64,000 nt of DNA from Synaphobranchus kaupii (Eukaryota > Chordata > Actinopteri > Anguilliformes > Synaphobranchidae): positions 18,551,088 to 18,615,087 of the forward strand of contig CM056389.1 in assembly GCA_029718625.1 (NCBI GenBank), written 5' to 3'. Both the position numbers and the translations under genes were made by a program. Shown here piece after piece: positions 50,759 to 62,900 of the stretch. The notes under the pieces were generated by a model. That model made no database searches. It was not told where the DNA came from and worked only from the letters and a program-made list of their open reading frames with translations. The number at the start of each line of letters is the position of its first letter. The stretch's first letter is position 1.

Positions 50759-52367
50759 CAGTCAAGCCGGAAAGTCTGCAGACTCCTTTCACCTTCTCCA
50801 CGTTTTATTACGTTACAGACATATTCTACAATAGATTGAGTTCATTTTTTGTCTCAAAATTCTACACAAAATAGCCCATAATGACTAAGTGAAAACAGGT
50901 TTTTAGATTGTGCTAATTTATTAAAAATCAAAATGTAAAATATCATATGTACACCCAAAAGTGAGCTGAAGTGCATTTTGTTTCCACTGATATTGCTTGA
51001 GATGTTTCTACAACTTAATTGGAGCACCTGTGATAAATTCAATTGATTGGACATGATTGGGGATTGCCAACACCTGCCTATATAAGGTCCCACAGTTGAC
51101 AGTGCTTGTCAGAGCAAACTCCAAGCCATGGGGGTCAAAGGAATTATCTGCAGACCTCAGAAACAGGATTGTGTCAAGGCATAGATCTGGAGAAGGGTAT
51201 GGGAAAATCTCTGCAGCTTTACAGGTCCCAAAGAGCACAGTGGCCACCATCATTCGGAAATGGAAGAAGTTTGTAACCACCAAGAATCTTCCTAGACCTG
51301 GCCGCCTGGCCAAACTGAGCAATCGGGGAAGACGGGCCTTGGCCAGGGAGGTGAGCAGGAACCCGAGGGTCACTCTGACAGAGCTCCAGCGTATCCTTGT
51401 GGAGATGGGAGAACCTTTCAGAAGATCAACCATCCAGGCAGCACTCCACCAATCAGGCCTTTATGGTAGAGTGGCCAGACGGAAGCCCCTCCTTAGTAAA
51501 AGGCACATCACAGCCCGCTTGGAGTTTTCCAAAAGGCACCTAGAGGACTCTCAAACCATGAGAATCAAGATTCTCTGGTCTGATGAAACCAAAATGTAAC
51601 TTTTTGGCCTGAATACCAAGCGTCACGTCTGGAGGAAAACAGGCACCGCTCATCACCTGGCTAATACCATCCCTACAGTGAAGCATGGCGGTGGCAGCAT
51701 CATGATGTGGGGATGTTTTTCAGCAGCGGGAACGGGGCGACTAGTCCTGATAGAGGGAAAGATGAATGCAGCTAAGTACACCGAGATCCTTGAAGAAAAC
51801 CTGCTCCAGAGCGCTCTGGACCTCAGACTGGGGCGAAGGTTTACCTTCCAACATGACAACGACCCGAAGCACACAGCCAAGAGAACAAAGGAGTGGCTTC
51901 GGAGAAAGTCTGTGCATGTCCTTGAGTGGCCCAGCCAGAGCCCAGACCTGAATCCAATTGAACATCTGTGGAAAGAGCTGAAAATGGCTGTGTACCGACG
52001 CTCCCCATCCAACCTGACGGAGCTTGCAAGGATATGCCAAGAGGAATGGGCAAAAATGTCCAGAAACAAGTGTGCCAAGCTCGTAGCTTCTTTCCCAAGA
52101 CGCCTTGAAGCTGTAATCGCTGCCAAAGGTGCAGCAATCAAGTATTAGGCTAAGGGTGTGTACAGATATGTAACCCCTAAATAACCTATTTTTGTCAGTA
52201 AAATAAAATTGCATATTTTCTAAAAACCTGTTTTCACTTAGTCATTATTGGCTATTGTGTGTAGATGTTTGAGGCAAAAAATGAACTCAATCTATTGTAG
52301 TATAAGTCTGCAACGTAATAAAATGTGGAGAAGGTGAAAGGAGTGTGCAGACTTTCCGGCTTGACTG
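50759..52367 (+). mobile_element. full-length Tc1-like transposon
   Basis: The element has TA flanks at 50757-50758 and 52368-52369. Its ends, CAGTCAAGCCGGAAAGTCTG and the inverse at 52348-52367, belong to inverted repeats of about 150 bp (50759-50909 and 52222-52367) that differ at only a few positions. The total of 1609 bp is the usual size of a complete teleost Tc1. It contains one transposase frame with two defects (separate entry). The high similarity of the two ends argues for fairly recent insertion. Confidence 0.96.
51128..52148 (+). pseudogene. Tc1 transposase, nearly intact, disabled
   Basis: The frame reads GSKELSADLRNRIVSRHRSG, then paired-like helix-turn-helix regions (STVATIIRKWKK and RVTLTELQRIL). 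The first catalytic segment is ILWSDETK, then [10 protein letters not shown], the second catalytic segment [10 protein letters not shown], and the third [14 protein letters not shown], giving the DD34E triad. It ends GAAIKY and TAG at 52146. Two lesions are visible. The ATG at 51128 is out of frame because of one extra G in the run after it. In addition, TAA at 51597-51599 stands where relatives have Glu after ETKM. The rest of the 340-residue frame is uninterrupted. Tc1 transposases bind the inverted repeats and catalyse cut-and-paste movement. Confidence 0.95.
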
Positions 52368-52425
52368 TATGTGCCTTTTTACTAATCTTTGCCAGGGGTG
52401 CCAATAATAGTGGAGGGCACTGTGT

Positions 52426-52582
<157 letters not shown>

Positions 52583-53107
52583 TAGTGCCCTCTACAATGT
52601 TTCGGACAAAGACTTTTTTTTCTTGATTTGGCTCTGTGTTCCACAATTTTGCATTTGTAATCAACAGTTTGCATGTGGTAAAGTGCAGATTCTCTTATTT
52701 AATTTTTATATATTTTGGTTTCAACGTGTAGAAATTACAGCACTTTTCATACATAGCACCCAATTTCAAGGCACTTTCTGTTGATGTCTTTGTGTCCGAT
52801 TTCTGGACTTGTTTTGATTACTGTGGAATTAAATAAAAATTTCAAAACATGAAGAGTTCTATCCTTATGTCCTTTCGGAGTGTTGGTCCTATTCCTAGTA
52901 GCTGGGTAAGTGTGCCATGAAATGAACTGAGTAAAACCCAGAAAGCCCCCAAATTTGGAACATGGAATGAAAATAATGCAATTTTCATCAGGTTAAACTA
53001 CAATAGCCAGGGATTAATAATAATTGTTGTTATTGAGTCACTTATCAGCTTGTGATGAGACATTATTCAAAATATGATACAATAATACTATATTGACTGA
53101 TTACACA
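52583..53107. other. no gene seen
   Basis: AT-rich sequence between the TG microsatellite and the diverged satellite. AGTGCCCTCTACAATGTTTC then GGACAAAGACTTTTTTTTCT at its start looks like a transposon terminal remnant. Nothing else is recognised. Confidence 0.5.
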
Positions 53108-53670
53108 GACATTACACAGTTTCATATCAACCGGCTTCAAAAAATCGCATTTTAATTTTTTTTACCATTATGGCCTTTATGTACATTAGGCTATAGCCTT
53201 TTGTCTTTTTCTCATCTTCCAGTGAAACATATTTCATCATAAAAGACTAAAAACATGTATGTAATTAATACGTGCAGTTAACCATTTTTCATCATAAATG
53301 TCTTAAAACTAATTATTTTTCACTTATTTCACTGCAGTTATTAAGTAAATACAATTTCCTGTACATCGGAATCAAAAAATGGCATTTTTATTTTGTTGAC
53401 CATTTTGGCCCTTTTTGGACATAAGACATAAGACTATAGTCTTACAGGTATGTCTTTTCCTGTTCCCCAAAACACATTTATCATAAATGTCTCAATTTTC
53501 ATTATTTTTCACTCATTTCATCGCAGTTATGAAGTAACTGTAATTTACTATCCATTGGAATAAAAAAAAGCTATTTTTATTTTCTGACCCTTTTTTTGGA
53601 CATAAGACCTATAGTCTTATGTCTTTTTCCTCTTCCCCAAAACACATTTTTCATCATAAATGTCTCAATT
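53108..53670 (+). repeat. diverged 170-bp satellite, forward orientation
   Basis: Three to four irregular units carry CATTTTTCATCATAAATGTC, CACTCATTTCATCGCAGTTA and TGACC...GGACATAAGAC words of the main satellite but with many substitutions and indels. Units become more canonical towards 53670, where the solo LTR interrupts the array. The left 68 bp (53131-53198) mirror 48203-48270. Confidence 0.9.
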
Positions 53671-54732
53671 TGTCACGATCCTGATTGGGACAGGACCTAA
53701 GTGCACGACTCAGAGACAAAGGGGAACAGAAAAGGGAGTTTATTAAGGGAAAGCTTGGGGCAGTCCCAAGCTGTACATAGGCAAAACACTATAACACAAG
53801 GAATGAGGTAGTCTTTAGCCACAGCTACGTGCTCCAAGCCGGAGCTGGACAGGAAGACCACTCAAGTTCCAAACCGGAACTGGACTTGGGTTCTGAACCG
53901 GAACTGGAACTGGACCGGGAGGTCCACGGGAACTGGAACGGCGGAAACAGCAAGCTGTTCCAAGCCGGAACTGGACTTTGGGTTCCGAACCAGAACCGGA
54001 CTGGAACTGGACCGGGAGGGTCCAACAGGAACTGGTACAGTGGAAACAGCAAGCTGTTCCAAGCCGGAACTGGACTTTGGGTTCCGAACCGGAACCGGAC
54101 TGGTACTGGAGCTTGGACTGGATCTGGACTGGGGTAGTCCAACGGGATACTGGGGCTGGAACTGGACTGGACGGAAGGCACCGTAACACAAACAGGGAGA
54201 GGTACACAGCTACAGACTGGCAGGAACAATGAAGGGTGGTTAACAAGACAGGCAGTTTACAAACAGGAAAAAACCACAAAACGAACAAGACTGGAGCAAC
54301 AACAGCAGGCAGTGAGCATTTAAGCCCCTAGACGGAACCTAACTGAAGTTAGCAACAAGGACAGAGATAACAGGAACAGATTTCAGGAGCCGGGTACAGA
54401 GAAGCAAACAGGGTAAGGAAGGCAACACAAGTAATGATCCAACACTGGAGGGGAGACAGCAGGTGGGTTAAATAGGGACAGTGTGATTGGAAACAATCAG
54501 GAAAGCGTGAGGAATGTAACCGAGGGGGATTGACTAATTGACCGGTGGGGAATGCATGCAACAAGGGGGGAAGGAGATAGGTTGAAACCAAAGTGGGGGA
54601 ACAGAGTGAAACAAACAGAAGGGGCACGCCCAGCCTGTAGCAACGGGGAAAACATGGACAAGGGAATCAAACATGACACGGAGGGACAAGGCAAAACAGG
54701 GAATACGGACTGAATGGGAACGTGACGTTACA
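53671..54732 (-). mobile_element. solo LTR, 1062 bp (copy B), inserted in satellite
   Basis: The block starts TGTCACGATCC and ends GACGTTACA, flanked by an exact CAATT duplication at 53666-53670 and 54733-54737. Removing it restores the satellite phrase ATGTCTCAATTTTCATT. Read on the minus strand, a TATTTAAC box-like motif (about 54465-54472) and an AATAAACTCCC poly(A)-like signal (about 53739-53749) fall in the order expected for an LTR. Internal G/C-rich words such as CCGGAACTGGACTTTGGG repeat with a 99-bp period between 53951 and 54150. No protease, reverse transcriptase or other internal region is attached, so the superfamily is unresolved. Confidence 0.9.
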
Positions 54733-57700
54733 CAATTTTCATTATTTTTCACTCATTTCATCGCAGTTATGAAGTAACTGTAATTTATTATCCATTGGAA
54801 TCAAAAAAAGCAATTTTTATTTTCTGACCCTTTTTTGGACATAAGACTATAGTCTTATGTCTTTTCCTGTTCCCCAAAACACATTTTTCATCATAAATAT
54901 CTTACTTTTCATTATTTGTCACTCATTTAATCGCAGTTATGAAGTAACTGTAATTTACTATCCATTGAAATAAAAAAAAGCTATTTTTATTTTCTGACCC
55001 CTTTTTTGGACATAAGACTATAGTCTTATGTCTTTTCCTCTTCCCAAAACACATTTTTCATCATGTCTCAATTTTCATTATTTTTCACTCATTTCATCGC
55101 AGTTATGAAGTAACTGTAATTTACTATCCATTGGAATCAAAAAAAGCTATTTTTATTTCCTGACCCTTTTTTGGACATAAGACTATAGTCTTATGTCTTT
55201 TCCTGTTCCCCAAAACACATTTTTCATCATAAATGTCTTACTTTTCATTATTTGTCACTCATTTAATCGCAGTTATGAAGTAACTGTAATTTACTATCCA
55301 TTGAAATAAAAAAAAGCTATTTTTATTTTCTGACCCTTTTTTGGACATAAGACTATAGTCTTAGGTCTTTTCCTGTTCCCCAAAACACATTTTTCATCAT
55401 AAATGTCTCAATTTTCATTATTTTTCACTCATTTAATCGCAGTTATGAAGTAACTGTAATTTACTATCCATTGGAATCAAAAAAAGCTATTTTTATTTCC
55501 TGAACCTTTTTTGGACATAAGACTATAATCTTATGTCTTTTCCTGTTCCCCAAAACACATTTTGCATCATAAATGTCTCAATTTTCATTATTTTTCACTC
55601 ATTTCATCGCAGTTATGAAGTAACTGTAATTTACTATCCATTGGAATTTTAAAAAGCTATTTTTATTTTCTGACCCTTTTTTGGACATAAGACTATAGTC
55701 TTATGTCTTTTCCTGTTCCCCAAAACACATTTTTTCATCATAAATGTCTCAATTTTTATTATTTTTCACTCATTTAATCGCAGTTATGAAGTAACTGTAA
55801 TTTACTATCCATTGGAATAAAAAAAGCTATTTTTATTTTCTGACCCTTTTTTGGACATAAGACTATAGTCTTATGTCTTTTCCTGTTCCCCAAAACACAT
55901 TTTTCATCATAAATGTCTCAATTTTCATTATTTTTCACTCATTTCATCGCAGTTATGAAGTAACTAATTTACTATCCATTGGGATCAAAAAAAGCTATTT
56001 TTATTTTCTGACCGTTTTTTGGACATAAGACTATAGTCTTATGTCTTTTCCTGTTCCCCAAAACACATTTTTCATCATAAATGTCTCAATTTTCATTATG
56101 TTTCACTCATTTAATCACAGTTATGAAGTAACTGTAATTTACTATCCATTGGAATAAAAAAAAGCTATTTTTATTTTCTGACCCTTTTTTGGACATAAGA
56201 CTATAGTCTTATGTCTTTTCCTGTTCCCCAAAACACATTTTTCATCATAAATGTCTCAATTTTCATTATTTTTCACTCATTTAATCGCAGTTATGAAGTA
56301 ACTGTAATTTACTATCCATTGGAATAAAAAAAAGCTATTTTTATTTTCTGACCCTTTTTTGGACATAAGACTATAGTCTTATGTCTTTTCCTGTTCCCCA
56401 AAACACATTTTTCATCATAAATGTCTCAATTTTCATTATTTTTCACTCATTTCATCGCAGTTATGAAGTAACTGTAATTTACTATCCATTGGAATAAAAA
56501 AAAGCTATTTTTATTTTCTGACCCTTTTTTGGACATAAGACTATAGTCTTATGTCTTTTCCTGTTCCCCAAAACATATTTTTCATCATAAATGTCTCAAT
56601 TTTCATTATTTTTCACTCATTTAATCGCAGTTATGAAGTAACTGTAATTTACTATCCATTGGAATAAAAAAAAGCTATTTTTATTTTCTGACCCTTTTTT
56701 GGACATAAGACTATAGTCTTATGTCTTTTCCTGTCCCCAAAACACATTTTTCATCATAAATGTCTCAATTTTCATTATTTTTCACTCATTTAATCGCAGT
56801 TATGAAGTAACTGTAATTTACTATCCATTGGAATCAAAAAAGCTATTTTTATTTCCTGAACCTTTTTTGGACATAAGACTATAATCTTATGTCTTTTCCT
56901 GTTCCCCAAAACACATTTTTCATCATAAATGTCTCAATTTTCATTATTTTTCACTCATTTCATCGCAGTTATGAAGTAACTGTAATTTACTATCCATTGG
57001 AATTTTAAAAAGCTATTTTTATTTTCTGACCCTTTTTTGGACATAAGACTATAGTCTTATGTCTTTTCCTGTTCCCCAAAACACATTTTTCATCATAAAT
57101 GTCTCAATTTTCATTATTTTTCACTCATTTAATCGCAGTTATGAAGTAACTGTAATTTACTATCCATTGGAATAAAAAAAAGCTATTTTTATTTTCTGAC
57201 CCTTTTTTGGACATAAGACTATAGTCTTATGTCTTTTCCTGTTCCCCAAAACACATTTTTCATCATAAATGTCTCAATTTTCATTATTTTTCACTCATTT
57301 CATCGCAGTTATGAAGTAACTAATTTACTATCCATTGGGATCAAAAAAAAGCTATTTTTATTTTCTGACCGTTTTTTGGACATAAGACTATAGTCTTATG
57401 TCTTTTCCTGTTCCCCAAAACACATTTTTCATCATAAATGTCTCAATTTTCATTATGTTTCACTCATTTAATCACAGTTATGAAGTAACTGTAATTTACT
57501 ATCCATTGGAATAAAAAAAAGCTATTTTTATTTTCTGACCCTTTTTTGGACATAAGACTATAGTCTTATGTCTTTTCCTGTTCCCCAAAACACATTTTTC
57601 ATCATAAATGTCTCAATTTTCATTATTTTTCACTCATTTAATCGCAGTTATGAAGTAACTGTAATTTACTATCCATTGGAATAAAAAAAAGCTATTTTTA

Positions 57701-59903
57701 TTTTCTGACCCTTTTTTGGACATAAGACTATAGTCTTATGTCTTTTCCTGTTCCCCAAAACACATTTTTCATCATAAATGTCTCAATTTTCATTATTTTT
57801 CACTCATTTCATCGCAGTTATGAAGTAACTGTAATTTACTATCCATTGGAATAAAAAAAAAGCTATTTTTATTTTCTGACCCTTTTTTGGACATAAGACT
57901 ATAGTCTTATGTCTTTTCCTGTTCCCCAAAACACATTTTTCATCATAAATGTCTCAATTTTCATTATTTTTCACTCATTTAATCGCAGTTATGTAGTAAC
58001 TGTAATTTACTATCCATTGGAATCAAAAAAAGCTATTTTTATTTTCTGACCCTTTTTTGAACATAAGACTATAATCTTATGTCTTTTCCTGTTCCCCAAA
58101 ACACATTTTTCATCATAAATGTCTCAATTTTCATTAGTTTTCACTCATATAATCGCAGTTATGTAGTAACTGTAATTTACTATCCATTGGAATCAAAAAA
58201 AGCTATTTTTATTTTCTGACCCTTTTTTGAACATAAGACTATAATCCTATGTCTTTTCCTGTTCCCCAAAACACATTTTTCATCATAAATGTCTCAATTT
58301 TCATTAGTTTTCACTCATTTAATCGCAGTTATGAAGTAACTGTAATTTGCTATCCATTGGAATCAAAAAAAGCTATTTTTATTTTCTGACCCTTTTTTGG
58401 ACATGAGACTATATAGTCTTATGTCTTTTCCTGTTCCCCAAAACACATTTTTCATCATAAATGTCTCAATTTTAATTATTTTTCACTCATTTCATTGCAG
58501 TTATGAAGTAACTGTAATTTACTATCCATTGGGATCAAAAAAAGCTATTTTTATTTTCTGACCCTTTTTTGGACATAAGACTAGTCTTATGTCTTTTCCT
58601 GTTCCCCAAAACACATTTTTCATCATAAATGTCTCAATTTTCATTAGTTTTCACTCATTTTATTGCAGTTATGAAGTAACTGTAATTTACTATCCATTGG
58701 GATCAAAAAAAGCTATTTATATTTTCTGACCCTTTTTTGGACATAAGACTATAGTCTTATGACTTTTCCTGTTCCCCAAAACACATTTTTCATCATAAAT
58801 GTCTCAATTTTCATTATTTTTCACTCATTTAATCGCAGTTATAAAGTAACTGTAATTTACTATCCATTGGAATCAAAAAAAGCTATTTTTATTTTCTGAC
58901 CCTTTTTTGGACATAAGACTATAGTCTTATGTCTTTTCCTGTTCCCCAAAACACATTTTTCATCATAAATGTCTCAATTTTCATTATTTTTCACTCATTT
59001 CATCGCAGTTATGAAGTAACTGTAATTTACTATCCATTGGAATAAAAAAAAGCTATTTTTATTTTCTGACCCTTTTTTGGACATAAGACTATAGTCTTAT
59101 GTCTTTTCCTGTTCCCCAAAACACATTTTTCATCATAAATGTCTCAATTTTCATTATATTTCACTCATTTCATTGCAGTTATGAAGTAACTGTAATTTAC
59201 TATCCATTGGAATCAAAAAAAGCTATTTTTATTTTCTGACCCTTTTTTGGACATAAGACTATAGTCTTATGTCTTTTCCTGTTCCCCAAAACACATTTTT
59301 CATCATAAATGTCTCAATTTTCATTATTTTTCACTCATTTCATCGCAGTTATGAAGTAACTGTAATTTACTATCCATTGGAATAAAAAAAAGCTATTTTT
59401 ATTTTCTGACCGTTTTTTGGACATAAGACTATAGTCTTATGTCTTTTCCTCTTCCCCAAAACACATTTTTCATCATAAATGTCTCAATTTTCATTATTTT
59501 TCACTCATTTCATCGCAGTTATGAAGTAACTGTAATTTACTATCCATTGGAATCAAAAAAAGCTATTTTTATTTTCTGACCCTTTTTTGGACATAAGACT
59601 ATAGTCTTATGTCTTTTCCTGTTCCCCAAAACACATTTTTCATCATAAATGTCTCAATTTTCATTATTTTTCACTCATTTAATCGCAGTTATGAAGTAAC
59701 TGTAATTTACTATCCATTGGAATCAAAAAAAGCTATTTTTATTTTCTGACCCTTTTTTTGGACATAAGACTATAGTCTTATGTCTTTTCCTGTTCCCCAA
59801 AACACATTTTTCATCATAAATGTCTCAATTTTCATTATTTTTCACTCATTTAATCGCAGTTATGAAGTAACTGTAATTTACTATCCATTGGAATCAAAAA
59901 AAG
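54733..59903 (+). repeat. 170-bp satellite array, forward arm
   Basis: About 30 head-to-tail monomers of 170 bp contain, in order, TGACCCTTTTTTGG, the palindrome around ATAAGACTATAGTCTTAT, TCTTTTCCTGTTCCCCAAAA, TTCATCATAAATGTC, CACTCATTTAATCGCAG, GAAGTAACTGTAATTTAC and a poly-A/AGCTATTTTTATTTT joint. Marker variants recur 1356-1357 bp apart: GGAATTTTAAAAAGC at 55642 and 56999, and TAACTAATTTAC at 55961 and 57317. This gives an 8-monomer higher-order repeat over 55.5-58.2 kb. Monomers are highly similar, which implies ongoing homogenisation. It is non-coding. Confidence 0.98.
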
Positions 59904-59918
59904 CTTTTTTTAATTCCA
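59891..59918. other. head-to-head satellite junction with zero spacer
   Basis: AAAAAAAGCTTTTTTT (59896-59911) is a perfect 16-bp palindrome centred between 59903 and 59904. Beyond it the two arms continue as inverted copies with a single mismatch in the next bases. The monomer normally reads AAAGCTATTTTT, so the switch occurs at its AGCT. Confidence 0.95.
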
Positions 59919-62900
59919 ATGGATAGTAAATTACAGTTACTTCATAACTGCGATTAAATGAGTGAAAAATAATGAAAATTGAGACATTTATGATGAAAAA
60001 TGTGTTTTGGGGGAACAGGAAAAGACATAAGACTATAGTCTTATGTCCAAAAAAGGGTCAGAAAATATAAATAGCTTTTTTTGATCCCAATGGATAGTAA
60101 ATTACAGTTACTTCATAACTGCGATGAAATGAGTGAAAACTAATGAAAATTGAGACATTTATGATGAAAAATGTGTTTTGGGGAACAGGAAAAGACATAA
60201 GACTATAGTCTTATGTCCAAAAAAGGGTCAGAAAATATAAATAGCTTTTTTTGATCCCAATGGATAGTAAATTACAGTTACTTCATAACTGCGATGAAAT
60301 GAGTGAAAACTAATGAAAATTGAGACATTTATGATGAAAAATGTGTTTTGGGGAACAGGAAAAGACATAAGACTATAGTCTTATGTCCAAAAAAGGGTCA
60401 GAAAATAAAAATAGCTTTTTTTATTCCAATGGATAGTAAATTACAGTTACTTCATAACTGCGATTAAATGAGTGAAAAATAATGAAAATTGAGACATTTA
60501 TGATGAAAAATGTGTTTTGGGGAACAGGAAAAGACATAAGACTAAAGTCTTATGTTCAAAAAAGGGGTCAGAAAATAAAAATAGCTTTTTTTGATTCCAT
60601 TGGATAGTAAATTACAGTTACTTAATAACTGCGATGAAATGAGTGAAAACTAATGAAAATTGAGACATTTATGATGAAAAATGTGTTTTGGGGAACAGGA
60701 AAATACATAAGACTATAGTCTTATGTCCAAAAAACGGTCAGAAAATAAAAATAGCTTTTTTTTTATTCCAATGGATAGTAAATTACAGTTACTTCATAAC
60801 TGTGATGAAATGAGTGAAAACTAATGAAAATTGAGACATTTATGATGAAAAATGTGTTTTGGGGAACAGGAAAAGACATAAGACTATAGTCTTATGTCCA
60901 AAAAAGGGTCAGAAAATAAAAATAGCTTTTTTTGATTCCAATTGATAGTAAATTACAGTTACTTCATAACTACGATTAAATGAGTGAAAAATAATGAAAA
61001 TTGAGACATTTATGATGAAAAATGTGTTTTGGGGAACAGGAAAAGACATAAGACTATAGTCTTATGTCCAAAAAAGGGTCAGAAAATAAAAATAGCTTTT
61101 TTTGATCCCAATGGATAGTAAATTACAGTTACTTCATAACTGCGATTAAATGAGTGAAAAATAATGAAAATTGAGACATTTATGATGAAAAATGTGTTTT
61201 GGGGAACAGGAAAAGACATAAGACTATAGTCTTATGTCCAAAAAAGGGTCAGAAAATAAAAATAGCTTTTTTTGATTCCAATGGATAGTAAATTACAGTT
61301 ACTTCATAACTGCGATGAAATGAGTGAAATATAATGAAAATTGAGACATTTATGATGAAAAATGTGTTTTGGGGAACAGGAAAAGACATAAGACTATAGT
61401 CTCATGTCCAAAAAACGGTCAGAAAATAAAAATAGCTTTTTTTTATTCCAATGGATAGTAAATTACAGTTACTTCATAACTGCGATGAAATGAGTGAAAA
61501 ATAATGAAAATTGAGACATTTATGATGAAAAATGTGTTTTGGGGAACAGGAAAAGACATAAGACTATAGTCTTATGTCCAAAAAAGGGTCAGAAAATAAA
61601 AATAGCTTTTTTTGATCCCAATGGATATTAAATTACAGTTACATCATAACTGCAATGAAATGAGTGAAAAATAATTAAATTTGAGACATTTATGATGAAA
61701 AATGTGTTTTGGGGAACAGGAAAAGACATAAGACTATAGTCTCATGTCCAAAAAAACGGTCAGAAAATAAAAATAGCTTTTTTTTATTCCAATTGATAGT
61801 AAATTACAGTTACTTCATAACTGCGATGAAATGAGTGAAATATAATGAAAATTGAGACATTTATGATGAAAAATGTGTTTTGGGGAACAGGAAAAAACAT
61901 AAGACTATAGTCTCATGTCCAAAAAACGGTCAGAAAATAAAAATAGCTTTTTTTTATTCCAATTGATAGTAAATTACAGTTACTTCATAACTGCGATTAA
62001 ATGAGTGAAAAATAATGAAAATTGAGACATTTATGATGAAAAATGTGTTTTGGGGAACAGGAAAAGACATAAGACTATAGTCTTATGTCCAAAAAAGGGT
62101 CAGAAAATATAAATAGCTTTTTTTGATCCCAATGGATAGTAAATTACAGTTACTTCATAACTGCGATGAAATGAGTGAAAACTAATGAAAATTGAGACAT
62201 TTATGATGAAAAATGTGTTTTGGGGAACAGGAAAAGACATAAGACTATAGTCTTATGTCCAAAAAAGGGTCAGAAAATATAAATAGCTTTTTTTGATCCC
62301 AATGGATAGTAAATTACAGTTACTTCATAACTGCGATGAAATGAGTGAAAACTAATGAAAATTGAGACATTTATGATGAAAAATGTGTTTTGGGGAACAG
62401 GAAAAGACATAAGACTATAGTCTTATGTCCAAAAAAGGGTCAGAAAATAAAAATAGCTTTTTTTTATTCCAATGGATAGTAAATTACAGTTACTTCATAA
62501 CTGCGATTAAATGAGTGAAAAATAATGAAAATTGAGACATTTATGATGAAAAATGTGTTTTGGGGAACAGGAAAAGACATAAGACTAAAGTCTTATGTTC
62601 AAAAAAGGGTCAGAAAATAAAAATAGCTTTTTTTGATTCCATTGGATAGTAAATTACAGTTACTTAATAACTGCGATGAAATGAGTGAAAACTAATGAAA
62701 ATTGAGACATTTATGATGAAAAATGTGTTTTGGGGAACAGGAAAATACATAAGACTATAGTCTTATGTCCAAAAAACGGTCAGAAAATAAAAATAGCTTT
62801 TTTTTTATTCCAATGGATAGTAAATTACAGTTACTTCATAACTGTGATGAAATGAGTGAAAACTAATGAAAATTGAGACATTTATGATGAAAAATGTGTT

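Noticed and set aside
53815..54288. Minus-strand repeat protein of about 157 residues (VPVRFRFGT-like units)
   Set aside because: It is generated by the 99-bp internal repeat of solo LTR copy B, not by a gene.
59896..59911. Simple fold-back assembly or read artefact at the satellite inversion
   Set aside because: The first mirrored monomers differ at several positions and the arms have different block periods, so a mirrored copy of a single read is unlikely. Only long reads can settle it.
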